Below, in pieces: positions 22,101-34,900 of a DNA stretch of 64,000 bases. The notes below the pieces were generated by a model, which had not been told where the DNA came from, did no database searches, and was given only the letters and a program-made list of their open reading frames with translations. This stretch comes from Paenibacillus piscarius (GTDB lineage: Bacteria > Bacillota > Bacilli > Paenibacillales > Paenibacillaceae), in assembly GCF_022234545.1 (NCBI RefSeq), contig NZ_JAIEUI010000006.1:186001-250000 (forward strand), given 5' to 3'. The position numbers were made by a program, and so were the translations under genes. Within the stretch, counting starts at the first letter, position 1, and every line of letters begins with the position of its first letter.

Positions 22101-22993
22101 AGGAAGAGCCGTTCCTGCGGATCAAGCTGTTCTGCATCTCTTGGCGTCAGCTGGAAAAACAGCGGATCAAAGCAGTTGTATTCATCCATAAAGCCGCCCC
22201 ATTTGCTGTACACTTTGCCTTGTTTGCCCTTCGCGGGATCGTAGTAACGGCTATGATCCCACCGTTCCGCAGGAATCTCGGAGATGGAGTCTACCCCGTT
22301 CTTCAGATTATTCCAGAATTCATCCAGATTCCGCGCCCCGGGAAAAGCGCCGCTGATGCCGATAATTGCAATGCCCTCGTCCTTCGCCGGGGGAGTCAGC
22401 TGCGGCGGCTGACGGTGTTGCTCCTCTGAGCGGCTGCGGCTGCGGCCGGGTGCTGTGAAGGACCTGTATTTCTTCGCAGCCTCAACGTCTCCTGCTGTTG
22501 TCCTCTTCTTATCCGGCAGTGTCTCTGGCGCCGCGTCGGCGGGCTTCGCCGCCATGCGGTATCCGGCCTGCCCCTCCAGCCCTGCACGCTGCTGCTGCAC
22601 GAAGTACCCGGCCAGTCCGGCCAGATTGCTGTACTCAAACAGCAGCGTCTTCGGAAGATTCGGGAAATCCTTATCCAGCAGCGAATTGATCTCCATAATC
22701 GCCACCGAGTCCACCCCGTAATCCTCCAGATTCTGCCCTGCATGAATCCTGTCTGTACCCAGCCCGGTCACCTGTGACAAGAGCCCCTTCAAATACCGGA
22801 CGGCATAGTCGTACAGTCCCTGGTCCCCCTGTTCCCGGGTATCCGGACCGTCTGTCAGCTCGCGCCCTGCCCCGGTCTGTCCAGGCGCTATACTGCTTAA
22901 CTGCCGGATTAGCGCATATCCCTGCTCAGGGCCTATCTCTCCCCGCTTGATTCTCTCCAGTATTCTGCCCATCTCCAGATTCGCTTCACTCAT
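19166..22993 (-). CDS. PKS protein F: ACP-KS9-ACP-like-LD-DH
   Basis: Trans-AT PKS of 1275 aa. N-terminal docking helices 1-35 (KRGEIGPEQGYAL). ACP Ser96 (GVDSVA) completes module 8, whose KR is in protein E. KS9 210-630 has Cys375 in DTMCSSS and EAHGTGT near 510. An ACP-like insert lies at 693-770, then linker domain (YTLQVGREAMDER near 815, LPTYPFDRTRYW near 920). The DH at 945-1210 is fully canonical: HVIQGRMLLP with His974, and DGAMQ with Asp1149. It acts with the KR at the start of protein G, so module 9 is split between DH and KR. Docking helices at 1245-1275 (LLAGEAGVDEVERML). ATG 22993 overlaps the protein E stop as ATGA. This is the smallest complete multi-domain protein of the line apart from D. 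Confidence 0.95.
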   Translation of the reverse strand: MSEANLEMGRILERIKRGEIGPEQGYALIRQLSSIAPGQTGAGRELTDGPDTREQGDQGLYDYAVRYLKGLLSQVTGLGTDRIHAGQNLEDYGVDSVAIMEINSLLDKDFPNLPKTLLFEYSNLAGLAGYFVQQQRAGLEGQAGYRMAAKPADAAPETLPDKKRTTAGDVEAAKKYRSFTAPGRSRSRSEEQHRQPPQLTPPAKDEGIAIIGISGAFPGARNLDEFWNNLKNGVDSISEIPAERWDHSRYYDPAKGKQGKVYSKWGGFMDEYNCFDPLFFQLTPRDAEQLDPQERLFLESAHSAIEDGGYTRQSLWNSRTGVFVGVMYGHYQLFGAEETAKGNPMALSSSYASIANRVSYFFNFKGPSIALDTMCSSSLTALHLACESIHRGDSELAVAGGVNVTIHPDKYLFLCNQRFASSEGKCRAFGSGGDGYVPGEGVGALLLKPLARALEDGDHIYGVIRATAINHGGKTNGYTVPNPNAQSEIIAEALHKSGIHPRAVSYIEAHGTGTALGDPIEISGLTRAYRMQTQDNQYCAIGSVKSNVGHLESAAGVVSIIKVLLQMKHKQLVPSLHSEVLNPNILFEETPFYVQRLLEEWKPAVMQEEGESKECPRVAAVSSFGAGGTNVHVILEEFGAQERCDLKPGPHIFILSAKSKDRLMAYAGHILDYLVLHTARQERGLEQSGGAAFKKYIIADITACLLQSAPLPAHISAREPIEEYGLSKEELMTAVNTLYEAYPVRLPMGLLTGGATIEDIAGHLLEQLGPDAVAARHGAGAAESVAEAQSACTISGSARKSVCEVRLSELIYTLQVGREAMDERLAVIVSSMPELQEKLALFVGGTRSIPELYTGHSGSGSGFSDIFSDSTAGEAFLQSLVQSGKLDQLCRLWTGGVNFNWQLLYTGSRPGRISLPTYPFDRTRYWYSPGDRASALSAIKPAVLSAVLDSNQSVFEEQCYLKSLSAADAYLHDHVIQGRMLLPGVVYLEMAWRAGQLSSRDWRVQSLTGVQWRRTLELPAETEVQEAYTGLVAGEDGVEASIYTLNGNGQRTLHCTCTVNYAEIPAEAEADSVEMEPVDISQLLQASSRTTPGEDCYRLFSAHGMNYGPNLRTIEAVYTGEYGTLSRLSLPPGSQMALQEYILHPGFADGAMQTALYAVLSSQRPQGTFVPAGLQAVEVYGALSPVSYCLVTPADNTGQEQGAQFNLLLLDSSGRPAVHFACLAGRDLSAAGKNSKAEAGGTVLPAGIAMLDQMLDRLLAGEAGVDEVERMLGGI
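20684..20914 (-). other. ACP-like domain without phosphopantetheine Ser, behind KS9
   Basis: Residues about 693-770 of protein F look like an ACP (ITACLLQSA, REPIEEYGLSKEELM, GLLTGGATIEDIAGHLLEQL), but at the attachment site Asp-Ser is replaced by Ser-Lys: Lys728 (codon 20810-20812) sits at the Ser position. Same location as the inserts behind KS2, KS5 and KS13. Confidence 0.7.
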
Positions 22994-25900
22994 CGTAGGC
23001 CCCCCATCGCTTGCTCCACTTCCGCTTCATCCACTTCTCCGGCCTGCAGACGGGCCAGCAGTTCGACAATCGCTTCCTTCTCATCAAGCGGTATTCTTGG
23101 AACCGGCTTGTCCGGTTTCAGCTTGAATGCCTGATCGATCTTCTGCTTGTTGCCGATAGCCGCAATGATACTGCCGCTGCCTGCCTGGCAGATCAATTCC
23201 AAAGCCCGGATACCCGTCTCCGCATCCATCATCTTCATGCCAAGATAGGTGGTATAGAACACCGACTCGTTCTCAGGAATCGTAAATCCGCCGTCCTGCC
23301 ACAGCGGCCAATTGACCGAAATCGTCCTTCCCTTGCGCGTCCCTTGCGCTGCCGCTTCATTCCTGCGCCGCGCGTAGCGGTCCAGGAAGCTGTTCGCCAT
23401 TGCGTAATAACCGACACCCAGATCACCCAGCTCCACCGATATGGAAGAGAAGAGAATCAGACCGTCCAGGTCGAAATCTGCACTGAACAGATCAAGATAT
23501 ATCAGGCCTTGGACCTTAGCTCTCATGATCTCCAGGCCTTGGGTGCGGTCTGCTTCGGTAACCGGCAGTTCACCGCCCTGGCCTGCACAATGGAGAATGC
23601 CGTTAAGCCCGCCGAATTCTTTGCGGATATGCTCCATGATCCGCTGCACATCCCCCGCGCCGGCAAGATCGCCCTGGAGATAACAGCCTTCTCCGCCAAG
23701 CTGCCGCAGCTCTGTAAGGAATGTGTCCGTCCGCTCACTTGCCGGCTGGCGTCCGGTACAGATCAGGGTGGCACGGTAAGCACGGGCAAGATACCGGGCC
23801 AAGATCATCCCGAGCGCGCCCGTGCCGCCAGGAATCAGATAGATGCCGCCTTCTCTGAGAACTATGGAATCCGCAGCCCCAGGGTAGCTGCCGCCGGGCG
23901 CAAACGGCCGGATTCTCCGCACCATCCGCTGGTCACCGGTATAGCGGATATCCGCATGACCTGTATCCGCTGCGCTGAACAATTCTTGAGCCAGCCGGTT
24001 CTGATAGTCCTTGGCAACCATGGCTTGCGAATCTGCTGCCACACTGATGATCTGGAATCGGTGATGCAGCGGTACTATGGATTTGGAGAAGCTGGCGAGC
24101 AGTTCATGGGGAGCCGAGAATCCTCCCTGTGCTTCCGGGTAGGCGAACAGCAGCTTCACGGGCTGCTGCCCGTAGACCTCCAGGAAGGCCTTGAACAGGG
24201 CAACGACGGACAGTACCCCTTCCTCCAGCATCTGCGTGAGCATTGGTTCAACCTTGTCTTCACACAGTGCGGCGAGCGGCAGCGGTGCTGCCGTTCCCGC
24301 CCACTGATGCAGCACATGGGTAGGGCGGAAGCCGCTGTCCCGCAGCTCCTTCAGCAGCCGGACATAATCTCCTTCCCGCTGCGGGTTCATCGCTATCTGA
24401 TCTCCCTGGCGCTCCCGGTATTCATCGTCTGCCGCAATCCAGATGCAGGTGCCGGCTCCGCCCGGCAGGCGCCCCGCCCCGCCGGCACTGCTGAAGACCA
24501 GAACATTCCGCGGCTCTGCCGCCATCGCCGGGACGAGCGCCTCCTGCTCATAGACAGGGGCATAGTAGAACACTTCTTCCTCTGAATGGTTGTCAGAAGG
24601 CTTGCCGGTGTATGGCCGGACGATAAAGTCCTCGATTCTGACGAGCTCCCGGCCGGCGGGATCAAGAATAGCAATATCAAAAATATGAAGTCCCTGGTGA
24701 TCCTCATCCGCCTCTTCCTTCACCTTCGTATACACATAGCAATCTGCCGGAATCGGTGCGAAGATCTCAATGCTGCCCACCGAGAACGGAATATGCGTCG
24801 CTCTGCCTGCTTCGTCCCTGCCTGCGGCTACCGAGCGCACAGCCCCGTCAAACAGCGCAGGGTGCAGTACAAATTCCGGCAATCCGGCTCTGTAGTCTTC
24901 ATTCAGGGATAGCCGGGCCAGCGTCTCCTCCCGGCCGCTCAGCACCTCCTCCGTCACCTGGAAGGAAGGGCCATAGCTGAAGCCGATGTCTCTGAATATA
25001 TGCTGATAGCACTCCTGCTTGTCTTTGCGTCCCGGACAGCGTCTCTTGATCGCATCCAGATCGAAGCTCCGGCTTGTCACAGCCGCTGGTCCGCCTTCAA
25101 ATTCCAGAATCCCTCTGGCATGAACCACTCTGCCGCTTCCGTCCTGGCTGAAGATTTCATATTGCACATCATCTGCTGCAGGCTCCAGGACAATGTCAAG
25201 TTCCTGGACCGCCTCCGTCATGACCACCGGCTTCAGCCAGAGCACATCCCGCACCCGGCAGACGGCCGCTTCGGCGGCAAGCTCTCCGGCTGCCCGCGCC
25301 ATTTCAATGTAAGCTACACCAGGCAGCAGCATTTGATCCGCAACGATGTGGTCCCGCAGATAGAATAGATCCGGTGTCAGCCGCTTACGGAACCGCTGCT
25401 CACGCAGCGTAGAGATGTTAACATCCACCAGCGGATGTAACGGGCGCAAGGCTGATTGTATGTCAGGCTGCGGATGGCCCGCTGCAAGTCCGTGCACCGC
25501 AGTTGCAGCCGGACCCGGGCTCTCCAGCCAGTAGCGCTCTCTGGCGAAAGGGTAGAGCGGCAGGGAGACCTTCTGCGGCTTCCCGCCTGTGAAGAGATGA
25601 GTCCAGTCGATCTGCGTTCCGAGCACCCACAGCTTCGCGAGCCGTTCCAGCTGCTGTTTGCGGATCAGGGCTGCAAGATACGCTGTATCCTCAGGATCAT
25701 TGCCCAGAATAACAGCGCCATTCCCGGAAGCCGCTGCGGTATTGCTCCGGTGTACGCCTTCGGGTACGACGCCCGCTACAAGTGACTGCAGGGCTGACCT
25801 CAGCTCATCCAGCGAGGAGACAGTCAGCGCCAGCCGTTCCTCCATTTCTTCCCTGCCTGTACTCAGCGTATAGGCGATATTCGCCAGCGAATACTCTCCA

Positions 25901-28900
25901 GCCAGCGGTACTTCCAGGAAGCGGTACAGTTCTTGAACCTTCTCCATAAGCCGCTCCGGGTTCTTGGCCGACAGGATGATCAGCCTGCTTCCGGCGGGCT
26001 CTGCTGCTGCTTGCACCGGAATGTATTCTTCGGCAATCAGGTGCACGTTGGACCCGCCTGCCCCGAAGGAGCTGATCCCGGCTCGGCGCGTTCCGCCGCT
26101 GCCGGCATCCTGCTCCCAGGGCTCCAGGCTCCGCTGCACATAGAACGGCGTATCCCCGAAATGGATGCCGCTGTTCAGTTCATCCGCATGAATCGACGGT
26201 ACCAGCGTCCGGTGCTTCATCTGGAGCATCACCTTGGCTAAGGAGGCGATGCCGGCAGCAGACTCAAGATGTCCGATATTCGACTTCACCGAGCTGATCG
26301 AACAGAATTGCTTCGCGTCCGTATACTTGCTGAATGCATTGGACAGCCCGGCGATTTCAATCGGGTCGCCCAGCGGGGTACCGGTACCATGGGCCTCCAG
26401 GCTGGTGATCGTTCTGGGATGTACACCTGATTTGCGGAGGGCTTCACTAATCGCAGCAGCCTGGGCTGCCGGATTCGGCACGGTGTACCCGCTGGTTTTG
26501 CCGCCGGAATTCATTGCGGATCCTTTAATGACCCCATAGATGTGATCCCCGTCTTCGATGGCTCTGCTGAGCGGTTTGAGCAGAACAGCCCCAACACCCT
26601 CACTCGCCACGTAGCCGTCGCCGCCTTCGCCGAATGCCCGGCATTTGCCTTCGCTGGAGGCGAACCGCTGGCTGCACAGGAATACGTATTTGTTGCGGTG
26701 GATCGTCACGTTGACGCCCCCGGCCAGCGCCGCTTCGCTCTCACCGCTGCGGATACTCTCGCAGGCCAGATGAATCGCCGTCAGCGAGGATGAGCACATG
26801 GTATCCACTGCCAGACTCGGTCCCTGGAAGTTGAACAGATACGATACCCGGTTGGCGATGGACGCGAATGACGAGTTGGGTGCCGTGAGTTGGCCAGAGT
26901 CATACCCTTCCGTTCCGATGAGCTGATAATGCCCATACATGACGCCTACAAAGACACCGACTCTGGAACGGGCCAGCTTCTCCCGGGTGTATCCGGCATC
27001 CTCAACCGTGTGGTAGGCACATTCCAGAAACAACCGCTCTTGCGGGTCCGTCAACTGGGCATCCCGCGGTGTCATTTGGAAGAATAACGGATCGAATTTA
27101 TCCACATCCTCAATGAATCCGCCGTATTTGGTGTAAATTTTGCCCCGCTTGCCTTTCTCTGCATCGTAGTCGCGCGTATAGTCCCAGCGCCCGGCAGGAA
27201 TCTCCGTTATACAGTCCCGGCCTTCTCTCAAGTTGTCCCACAGCTCCGAGATATTGCCTGCCATCGGGAATCTGCCGTCCAGGCCGATGACTGCGATGTC
27301 CATTGCCCCGTTCACTGCCGTGCTTCCTGTGTGCAGCACAGCGTTCACTGTCTCCGGCATGAAGCGGCCGGTCTTCTGCGGTTCTTCAGCTACCAGTCCC
27401 GGAGGCTTCACCGTACCGGATCTCTGCTTCAGTTCAAGCTTGAATAACGAGATGAGCTGAGCACTGTAATGTCCGGTTAGATAAGCAGCAAGTGATTCCA
27501 CCGTATTATGCTCGTAGAAGAGCGTTGTCTTCAGTCCGCTGAATTCCCGCTGCAGCGATTCATTCAGCTCCAGGATCATAATCGAATCCAGGCCGAAGCT
27601 ATCCAGCGGTGAGGTGATGCTGATCCGTTCCCGGGAGATTCCCAGTGTCTTGGCCAACAGCCTGAGGAGATAAGCGTGCGTCTGCTCCAGCAGTTCTCCG
27701 TTGTCTGACGCGATCCCGGCAGGCTGCGCCTGTTCAGCCGCTCGTCCTCCGGCAACGGCTTCGCTGCTCCCCAGCCTGCGGGCAATCTTCTGCGGGTCGC
27801 CATAGCCGATATAAGCCTGCACGGGCTCCTCCTTCAGCACGGCCTCCAGAATATCCAGGCCTGCCCTGCTGCTTAGAAGATGCATACCATAGTGATCGGC
27901 CAGCACCTGCTGCTGAGCAGCGGGCAGCTGATATCTTCCGCTCTCCCAGAGCGGCCAGTTAATGGATACCGTCTTGCCCTGCCGCCGCCCCTGTCCGGCC
28001 AGCAGATCACGGTATGCAGCATAGCGGTCCATGAAGCTGTTGGCCGCCGCATAGCTGCCTGCGCCCATATCTCCGATTTGCACTGAGGTGGATGAGAACA
28101 GGATGAACAGCTCCAGCGCCTCATCCTTGCTGGCGAGATCCAGATTCAGCGTCCCGTTCACCTTCGGGCTGAGTATCCGGGCGAATCCGGACTTGCTGCT
28201 CTCCGCCGCCTTCACTGTCTCGCCGGTCCCGGCACAATGAAGGATGCCGTTGATTGTGCCGAAGTGCGATTTGGTATGTCCGATAAGGCGGAGCACGCTG
28301 TCCATGTCGCCAACATCGGTCTGCAGGTAGAGCACCTCAGCACCAAGCTCTGCCAGCTGCGCAAGCTTCGTCTGGACGGAAGCATCCAGCGGCTGTCTTC
28401 CGGCGAGTACCAGCCTGGCTTGTACAGCAGCGGCCAGCTCTGCAGCCACCAGCATGCCGAGCGCGCCTGTACCTCCAGTGATGATATATACTCCGCCGCG
28501 GACGAATCTGGACGCCTCAGCCTGGTGAAGCATGGTGCGGGGAAGCATTTTCCGCACATAACGCACGTTGCCTTCATACCGGACCTCCGTCCCGTTCGCA
28601 AGCTGTGGCCGCAGCCATTCCTGAATCAGCTGCCCAGCGGCTTGCATGAGCGATTCAGCTTCCAGCCGGACCAGACTGATCTGGAATAAGGGGTGATCCG
28701 CCGCTATCGAATGGGCGAATCCGGCCGCCATTTCATTCAGCGGTTGCGACAGGTCCTCCACGTCCTTATAGGCGTACAAGCATCTGATGCCGGTCCCCGG
28801 CTTCAGAGCAGCCGATGCTTGCAGGAGGTGAAGCAGAGAGTACAGGCCCAGATCCATCCGGGTCTCCAGAGATTCCAGCAGCGCGTCCTGCCAGCTTCCT

Positions 28901-31900
28901 GCTCCGTTACTTCTATCCAGATTCCAGCCATGTACAATATGCCGGAGCTCTGTACCCTCTGCCTGCACGGCCTCCAGCAGGCGGAGATAATCCGCTGCCT
29001 TCCCGGCATCAATCACATATTCAGTGCTGCTCAGCCGGGCATAGCCGGTTCCAGCTGTCACTCCAATGCAGCGCTCCGGCGTTATTCCATACAGCGCAGC
29101 CTGGGTGCGTACTGCAGCTGTTAAGGCTGTACTGCCGAACACCAGCGCAGCAGATAGGCCTATGGATCCCGAAGCTGCACCTGTCGGAGATGCTGTCTCC
29201 ACCCATTCCGGCGAGTAGAGCGTGACAGCAGCAGACGGAGTCGGAGCGGCAGCTGGGGAAGAATTATACTGCTTAATCGAGAACCCGGACAGCCGCACTG
29301 CCTCCCGGCCCTCCAAGTCGGTGATGCAGATATTATACTTGCGGGTGCCTTCATCATCTGTACCCGCTGTCCCTTCGACTGGCCTCGCATAGGCATAGCA
29401 ATGCTGCGGAACTGAATCCAGCAGCTCTATGCGGTCTAGGGCAAACGGCACCCGGAGCCTCAGATCCTGCTCGCCGCGGCTTCCGGCCCAGGACAGTGAA
29501 CGCACTGCGCCATCAAGGATGGAGGGATGCAGCACATAATCCGCATAACCCGGTTCTAGAGGCTCCGGCAGCATAATTTCCGCCAGGCCTTCCTCCTGAG
29601 AGCAATAAGCCGCTTCCGTTACCCGGAACGAAGGACCGTAATCGAAGCCGACTGCCTTGAAGATATGGCCGTAGCATTCCTCCCGGTTGAAGACAGAGGT
29701 GCTGCGCTGCTTAATCTCCGTAATCTGCAGCTTCCCGGCGGCGGCTGGCATATCCTGCAGAACGATTCCTGACGAATGAATAATGCGCTGGTCCCCGTCC
29801 TCACTGAACACCCGGAATTCAAGCTGTCCCTGTGTATCAAGTCTGAATGAGGTGTAAATATCCTGCCGCTCTGCCTCCAGCTCCACAGCCTTGATCCATC
29901 TGACATCCTGGAGTCCCGTGACCGGGCTGATTCCGGCTAAACCGGCAGCGGCTCGGACCAGCTCCAGATAAGCTACACCGGGCAGCAGCACCTTGCCGCC
30001 GACTACATGGTCCTTCAGGAAGAACTGATCTGGATGCAGTACCGTGCGGAACTTCTCTTCCTGCATCGTTGAGACGTTGCTGTCCACCATCGGATGGAGT
30101 ACGGCAGGGGCTGCTCCGGCGGTGGCAGACAGCTTGGGAGCGATGCGTTCGCCATGTTTACGGACCCAGTATACTTCTCTTGCAAAAGGGTACACCGGCA
30201 GCGGAATACGTCTGCCCTTCCGGTCCGCGTACAGACAGGTCCAGTCTACGCTCTCTCCGGAGACCCACCGCTGCGCCAGCTCCGGCAGTTCCATTGAAGT
30301 CAACTTGCCGGACTTGTTGGCTGCGAGCGTTGATTCCCCGGCAGGCTGTGCCGGGATCTGGCCCCAATACATACCGTAAGCTTCCTCCGGCTGGTGCAGC
30401 AGGCGGTGCAGCGTGTCAATCAACTGCTCTTTATCTGAAGCAGTGCAAGCCAGCCGCTCTGCCATCTCCTCCCTGCCTGTCTGCAGTGTGAAGGCGATAT
30501 TATGCAGCGACAGCTCTTCCCAATCTGCATGAGCCGTCAAATAGCTGTGAAGCTGCTGTGCTTGTTGAAGAAGCTGCAGCCTGCTTCGGGCCGAGAGGAC
30601 GATCAGGTTGCCTTCCCCGTTACCCGGAGCACCAGCAGTTACAGCAGCGCCTGAAGGCGTATATTCCTCCAGCACGACATGGGCGTTCACCCCGCCGAAG
30701 CCGAAGGAGCTGACCCCGGCCCGTCTAGGCGCACCGTCAAGCGGCGTCCATGCTTGTGTGCGGTCCACGATATAGAAGGGCGAGTGTTCAAGCTCGATAT
30801 ACGGATTGAGCTGCTGGAAATGAACATTGCCCGGAAGAGATTTATGTTTCATCGCGAGGACCACCTTCAGAATACCGGCGATGCCGGCAGCAGCCTCCAG
30901 ATGGCCGATATTGGTCTTGACTGCACCAATGCCGCAGTAGTTCTCCCGGGTCACAGGAAGCCCGTGCCGGCGGTACAGCTCGGCAAAAGCCTTCTTCAGC
31001 GCGTTAATCTCCACCGGGTCACCCAGAGAGGTGCCGGTGCCGTGCGCTTCTATATAACTAATGGTATCCGGTGAAATCCCCGCTTTCTCATAGGCTTCCA
31101 CCAGTACCTCAGCTTGCGCTTTCGGATTCGGCACCGTCAGGGAGCTGACCTTGCCGCCGTGGTTGACCGCCGAACCCTTGATGACCGCATAGATATAATC
31201 CCCGTCCGCCTCCGCCTGGCTAAGCCGCTTAAGCAGAACGGCTCCGGTACCTTCGCCGCGCACATAGCCGTTCGCGCGCTGGTCAAAGGTGCGGCATCGT
31301 CCGTCAGGAGAGAGCATGCCTGCCCGGCTGAACGAGATATGCAGAGTCGGTGCGGCCATCACATTCACACCCCCGGCAATCGCCTGCTCGCAGTCGCCGC
31401 TTAGAATACTCTCCACCGCCCGGTGTACCGCCACCAATGAGCTGGAGCAGGCGGTATCCACCGGCTCGCTGGGACCGCGGAAATTGAACAGGTAGGAAAT
31501 ACGGTTCGCGAGAACACAATGCGAGCTGCCGGTGGAAGAATAAGCTTCAATCTCAATGCCGTTGTCCTGCAAAAGAGTGCTGTAATCGTTCGTCGACACC
31601 CCGGCGAACAGTCCTACCTTCCGGCCTGCCAGCGTCGAAGCCTTATATCCGGCATCCTCCAGGACGGACCATACCGTCTCCAGGAAGATCCGCTGCTGCG
31701 GGTCCATCAGGTCGGCTTCACGCGGATTGATACCGAAGAAGCCGGGGTCAAACTTGTCAACATCCGGCATGAATCCGCCCCAGCCGGAGACAGGCTTGCC
31801 CGGAACGCTGCCCTGCAGGCGGTTCAGCTCACAGGCATCCCAGCGGTCCACGGGAATCTCCGAGATCAGATCCTGCTGCTGCCGGAGCTGCTCCCAGAAG

Positions 31901-34900
31901 ACCTCCAGATTCGCCGATTGCGGCAGCATGCCGCTGATGCCGATGATTGCTACCGGTTCGCGCATGCCCGAACCCGCAGGCTCCGCCTGGAGCGGCTTCC
32001 ATGTTCTCCGTGCCTTCGGCACAACGGCTGCTGTAACCGGCCCGGGCTTGTCATTAACGGCGGCTGCCTGCGCTGCCACTGGATGAACAGCTTCAGCCAG
32101 CTCCTCCGCATAGGTCTCCGCCAGATAGGCAGACAATGCGCGGACCGTCGGATATTCGAAAAATACGGCCGGTGTCATTCGAACATGAAGTGTATCGTTG
32201 ATGGCGTTCGCGGCGTCTGTGAACGTAAGCGAACTCATACCGTATTCGCCCAGATCCTGATCGGGATGAATAATGGCGGCATCAAGCTTCATCAGGCGGC
32301 TGAGGACACTGGTAATCTTCTGCTGTGTTAGTTCCAGTATTCGGGCAGCATTAGCGGCTAAGCCTATGGTGTCCCGGACTCCGGCTACACCTGCACCCGA
32401 ATGCGCTGCTTCCAGACCCAGAATGCCGCTAATCTTCTTGCGGCTGGCCTGGAGCGTCAATAGCTGCGGCACCTCTGCGTTCAGGATAGCTTCCAGACCC
32501 CGGAGTCCGGCTTCAGTCTCCAGCGGCTTCAAACCTGCGGTGTTCTTGAAGAACAGCAGGGTTTCTTCTCCCACTGACATTCCGCCGTCCTTCCACAACG
32601 GCCAATTAATAGAGACCGACCGGCCATAGCGCTGTCCGGCTGACTCCAGCTCATTCCGGTACACCATGTATCTGTCCATATAGGCATTGGCATAGGCATA
32701 ATCACTCTGTCCGACATTTCCTGTGACCGCAGCGATCGAAGAGAAGGCTGCTATGAAATCCAGCTTGTCCTCTGCCGTTGCCCGGTCGAGCTGCACCAGC
32801 CCCTGAATTTTGGCTCCGAGAACTTCATCGGCCTCCCCCGCTTCCTTCACCCGGATAAGAGCGTCCCGGGTAACACCGGCGGCATGAATAATGCCATGCA
32901 GGCGGCCGAACCGGCTCCGGACCTCGGCAACCGCTGAAGCGGCCGCCGGTTCCTGTGACAGATCCGCCTGGACATACAGTACCTCCCCCCCAAGATTATG
33001 CAGACGGGCGATTTGCTGCTCCAGCTCCGGCCGAAGGTCCGATCTGCCGATCAGGGCCAGCCTGGCCTGGTATTTCACAGCAAGATGCTCCGCCACCATC
33101 AGCCCCAGCTTGCCTAGTCCGCCAGTAATCAGATAAACGCCCTGTGGCCGGAGTATATTCCTGGAGGCTACCTGTTCAGGAAGAGCAATCTCCTTCAAGG
33201 TGTAGACGTATCTCTTTCCCTGCTTATACTGCACTTCCAGCTCTCCTGAGCGGACCTCTGCGGCAATCATCCGTGCTGTTTCCGGTCCGCTTGCCTGACC
33301 GGTGAACAGCGTGCTGAAATGCAGTCTGGAATATTCCAGCTTCAGCGTCTGGTTGAAGGCTCTCAGTGCCCCTAACGCCGGCGGCACCGGTGCTGCGGCT
33401 TCTCCACCCCGGTACAGCTGGATCACCCGGCTATGGCGGTTATCCTGCACTGCTATAAGCGCCTGCGCCAGATACAATTGGCGGCGGTAGACCGCGGCGG
33501 CGGCCTCCATGTCAGCAGCCGGCGCATAGTCTTCTGGCTGTTCATATACGAGGGTCTCCAGCGTACAGCCGCAGCTGCGCAGATCGCAGAGCAAGCGCAC
33601 ATAGTCTTCAGGCCGTTCCGGGTTCATCCGGTAGCATCCCGTCCCGTCCTGATGATATTCTGTCCCGTATTCAACAACGTACAACCGCCCTTCCGGCGCA
33701 TGGATGCTGCCATTGATGAACGCCTGCTCCAGCCCGGACTGCGCCGGGAACAGGACCAGATCGCCTTGGACTGCGGAGTCCGCAGCACCTCTCTCCCCCT
33801 GCTCCTGCCACTCATAGGTGAAGCACATGTCCTCATAATGCTGCTTTCTTCCCTGATGGAATACCTTCAGCACGAAGCGTGTGAACCGGAGCAGGACCCG
33901 TCCCTGCCTGTCCGCCAACACCACATCGAATTCCAGATCACCGCCGTCATTCCCGGAGGCCCGCTTCGTCACATAGGACACACAATCTGCCGGGAGTCTG
34001 CCGAATATCTCCAGACTGTCGAAGGAATACGGCAATGCAGCCGTCCCCTCCAGCTTCCCGTGAGCGCTGATGAGGCCGATAACCGCTTCCAGTACACCGT
34101 CAGTCACCGTGGGATGGAGTGTATATGCCTCGAAGCCTTCACGCAAAAGTGCAGGCAGTTCAATGAAGGCTAATGCTTCTGTCTCCCCGGTGAGCAGTTC
34201 GGTAATGGACTGAAAGGACGGGCCGAGCATCAGCTGATGCTGCCTGAACCGGTCATAGACCTCAGCTCCGCTGATACCGGTCTTCCCCTGGCGAAGCCGG
34301 GCAAGATCAATGGTCTGCGGCGGCGGACCCGACGCACCGGCCTCTGTGTAGCTGATACTTCCCTGACTATGTACAATGGTGTCTCCTGCAGACTTGCTGG
34401 TTATCTCATACTCCAGCTCGGCTCCGCTCTTCCCCGGATAGAGGTGTATCTGAACAGTTCTAGAAGCCTCCCCCTCCTCCAATTGAATCGGATGAGCCCA
34501 GACAACTCCGTCCAGCCTGAGGATAGCTGTTCCCGGAAGGGAAGCAGCGGCCGCAGCACAGGCCATCTCAAGCTGAACCACACCCGGCAGCAGCTTATGG
34601 CCGGAGACTATATGATCCCTCAGATAGAAGACTTCTGCGGATAGCTCTTTACTGAAAATCTGCTCATGCACCGTCGACTGGTTGCTATCAAGCACCGGAC
34701 CCAGCGGCGCTGCTGCGATGCCCGCTGATGCTGCCGAATCCCCTGCGGCTGTATGAAGCTCCAGCCAGTGCTTCTGCCTTTGGAACGGGTAGGTAGGCAG
34801 CGGGATTTTGTGATAGGGCCGTCCGTTGTACAGCACCTTCCAGTCGCAATTACAGCCCTCCAGGTATAATTGCGCGCACTCCTCCAGCACCTTACGGGAG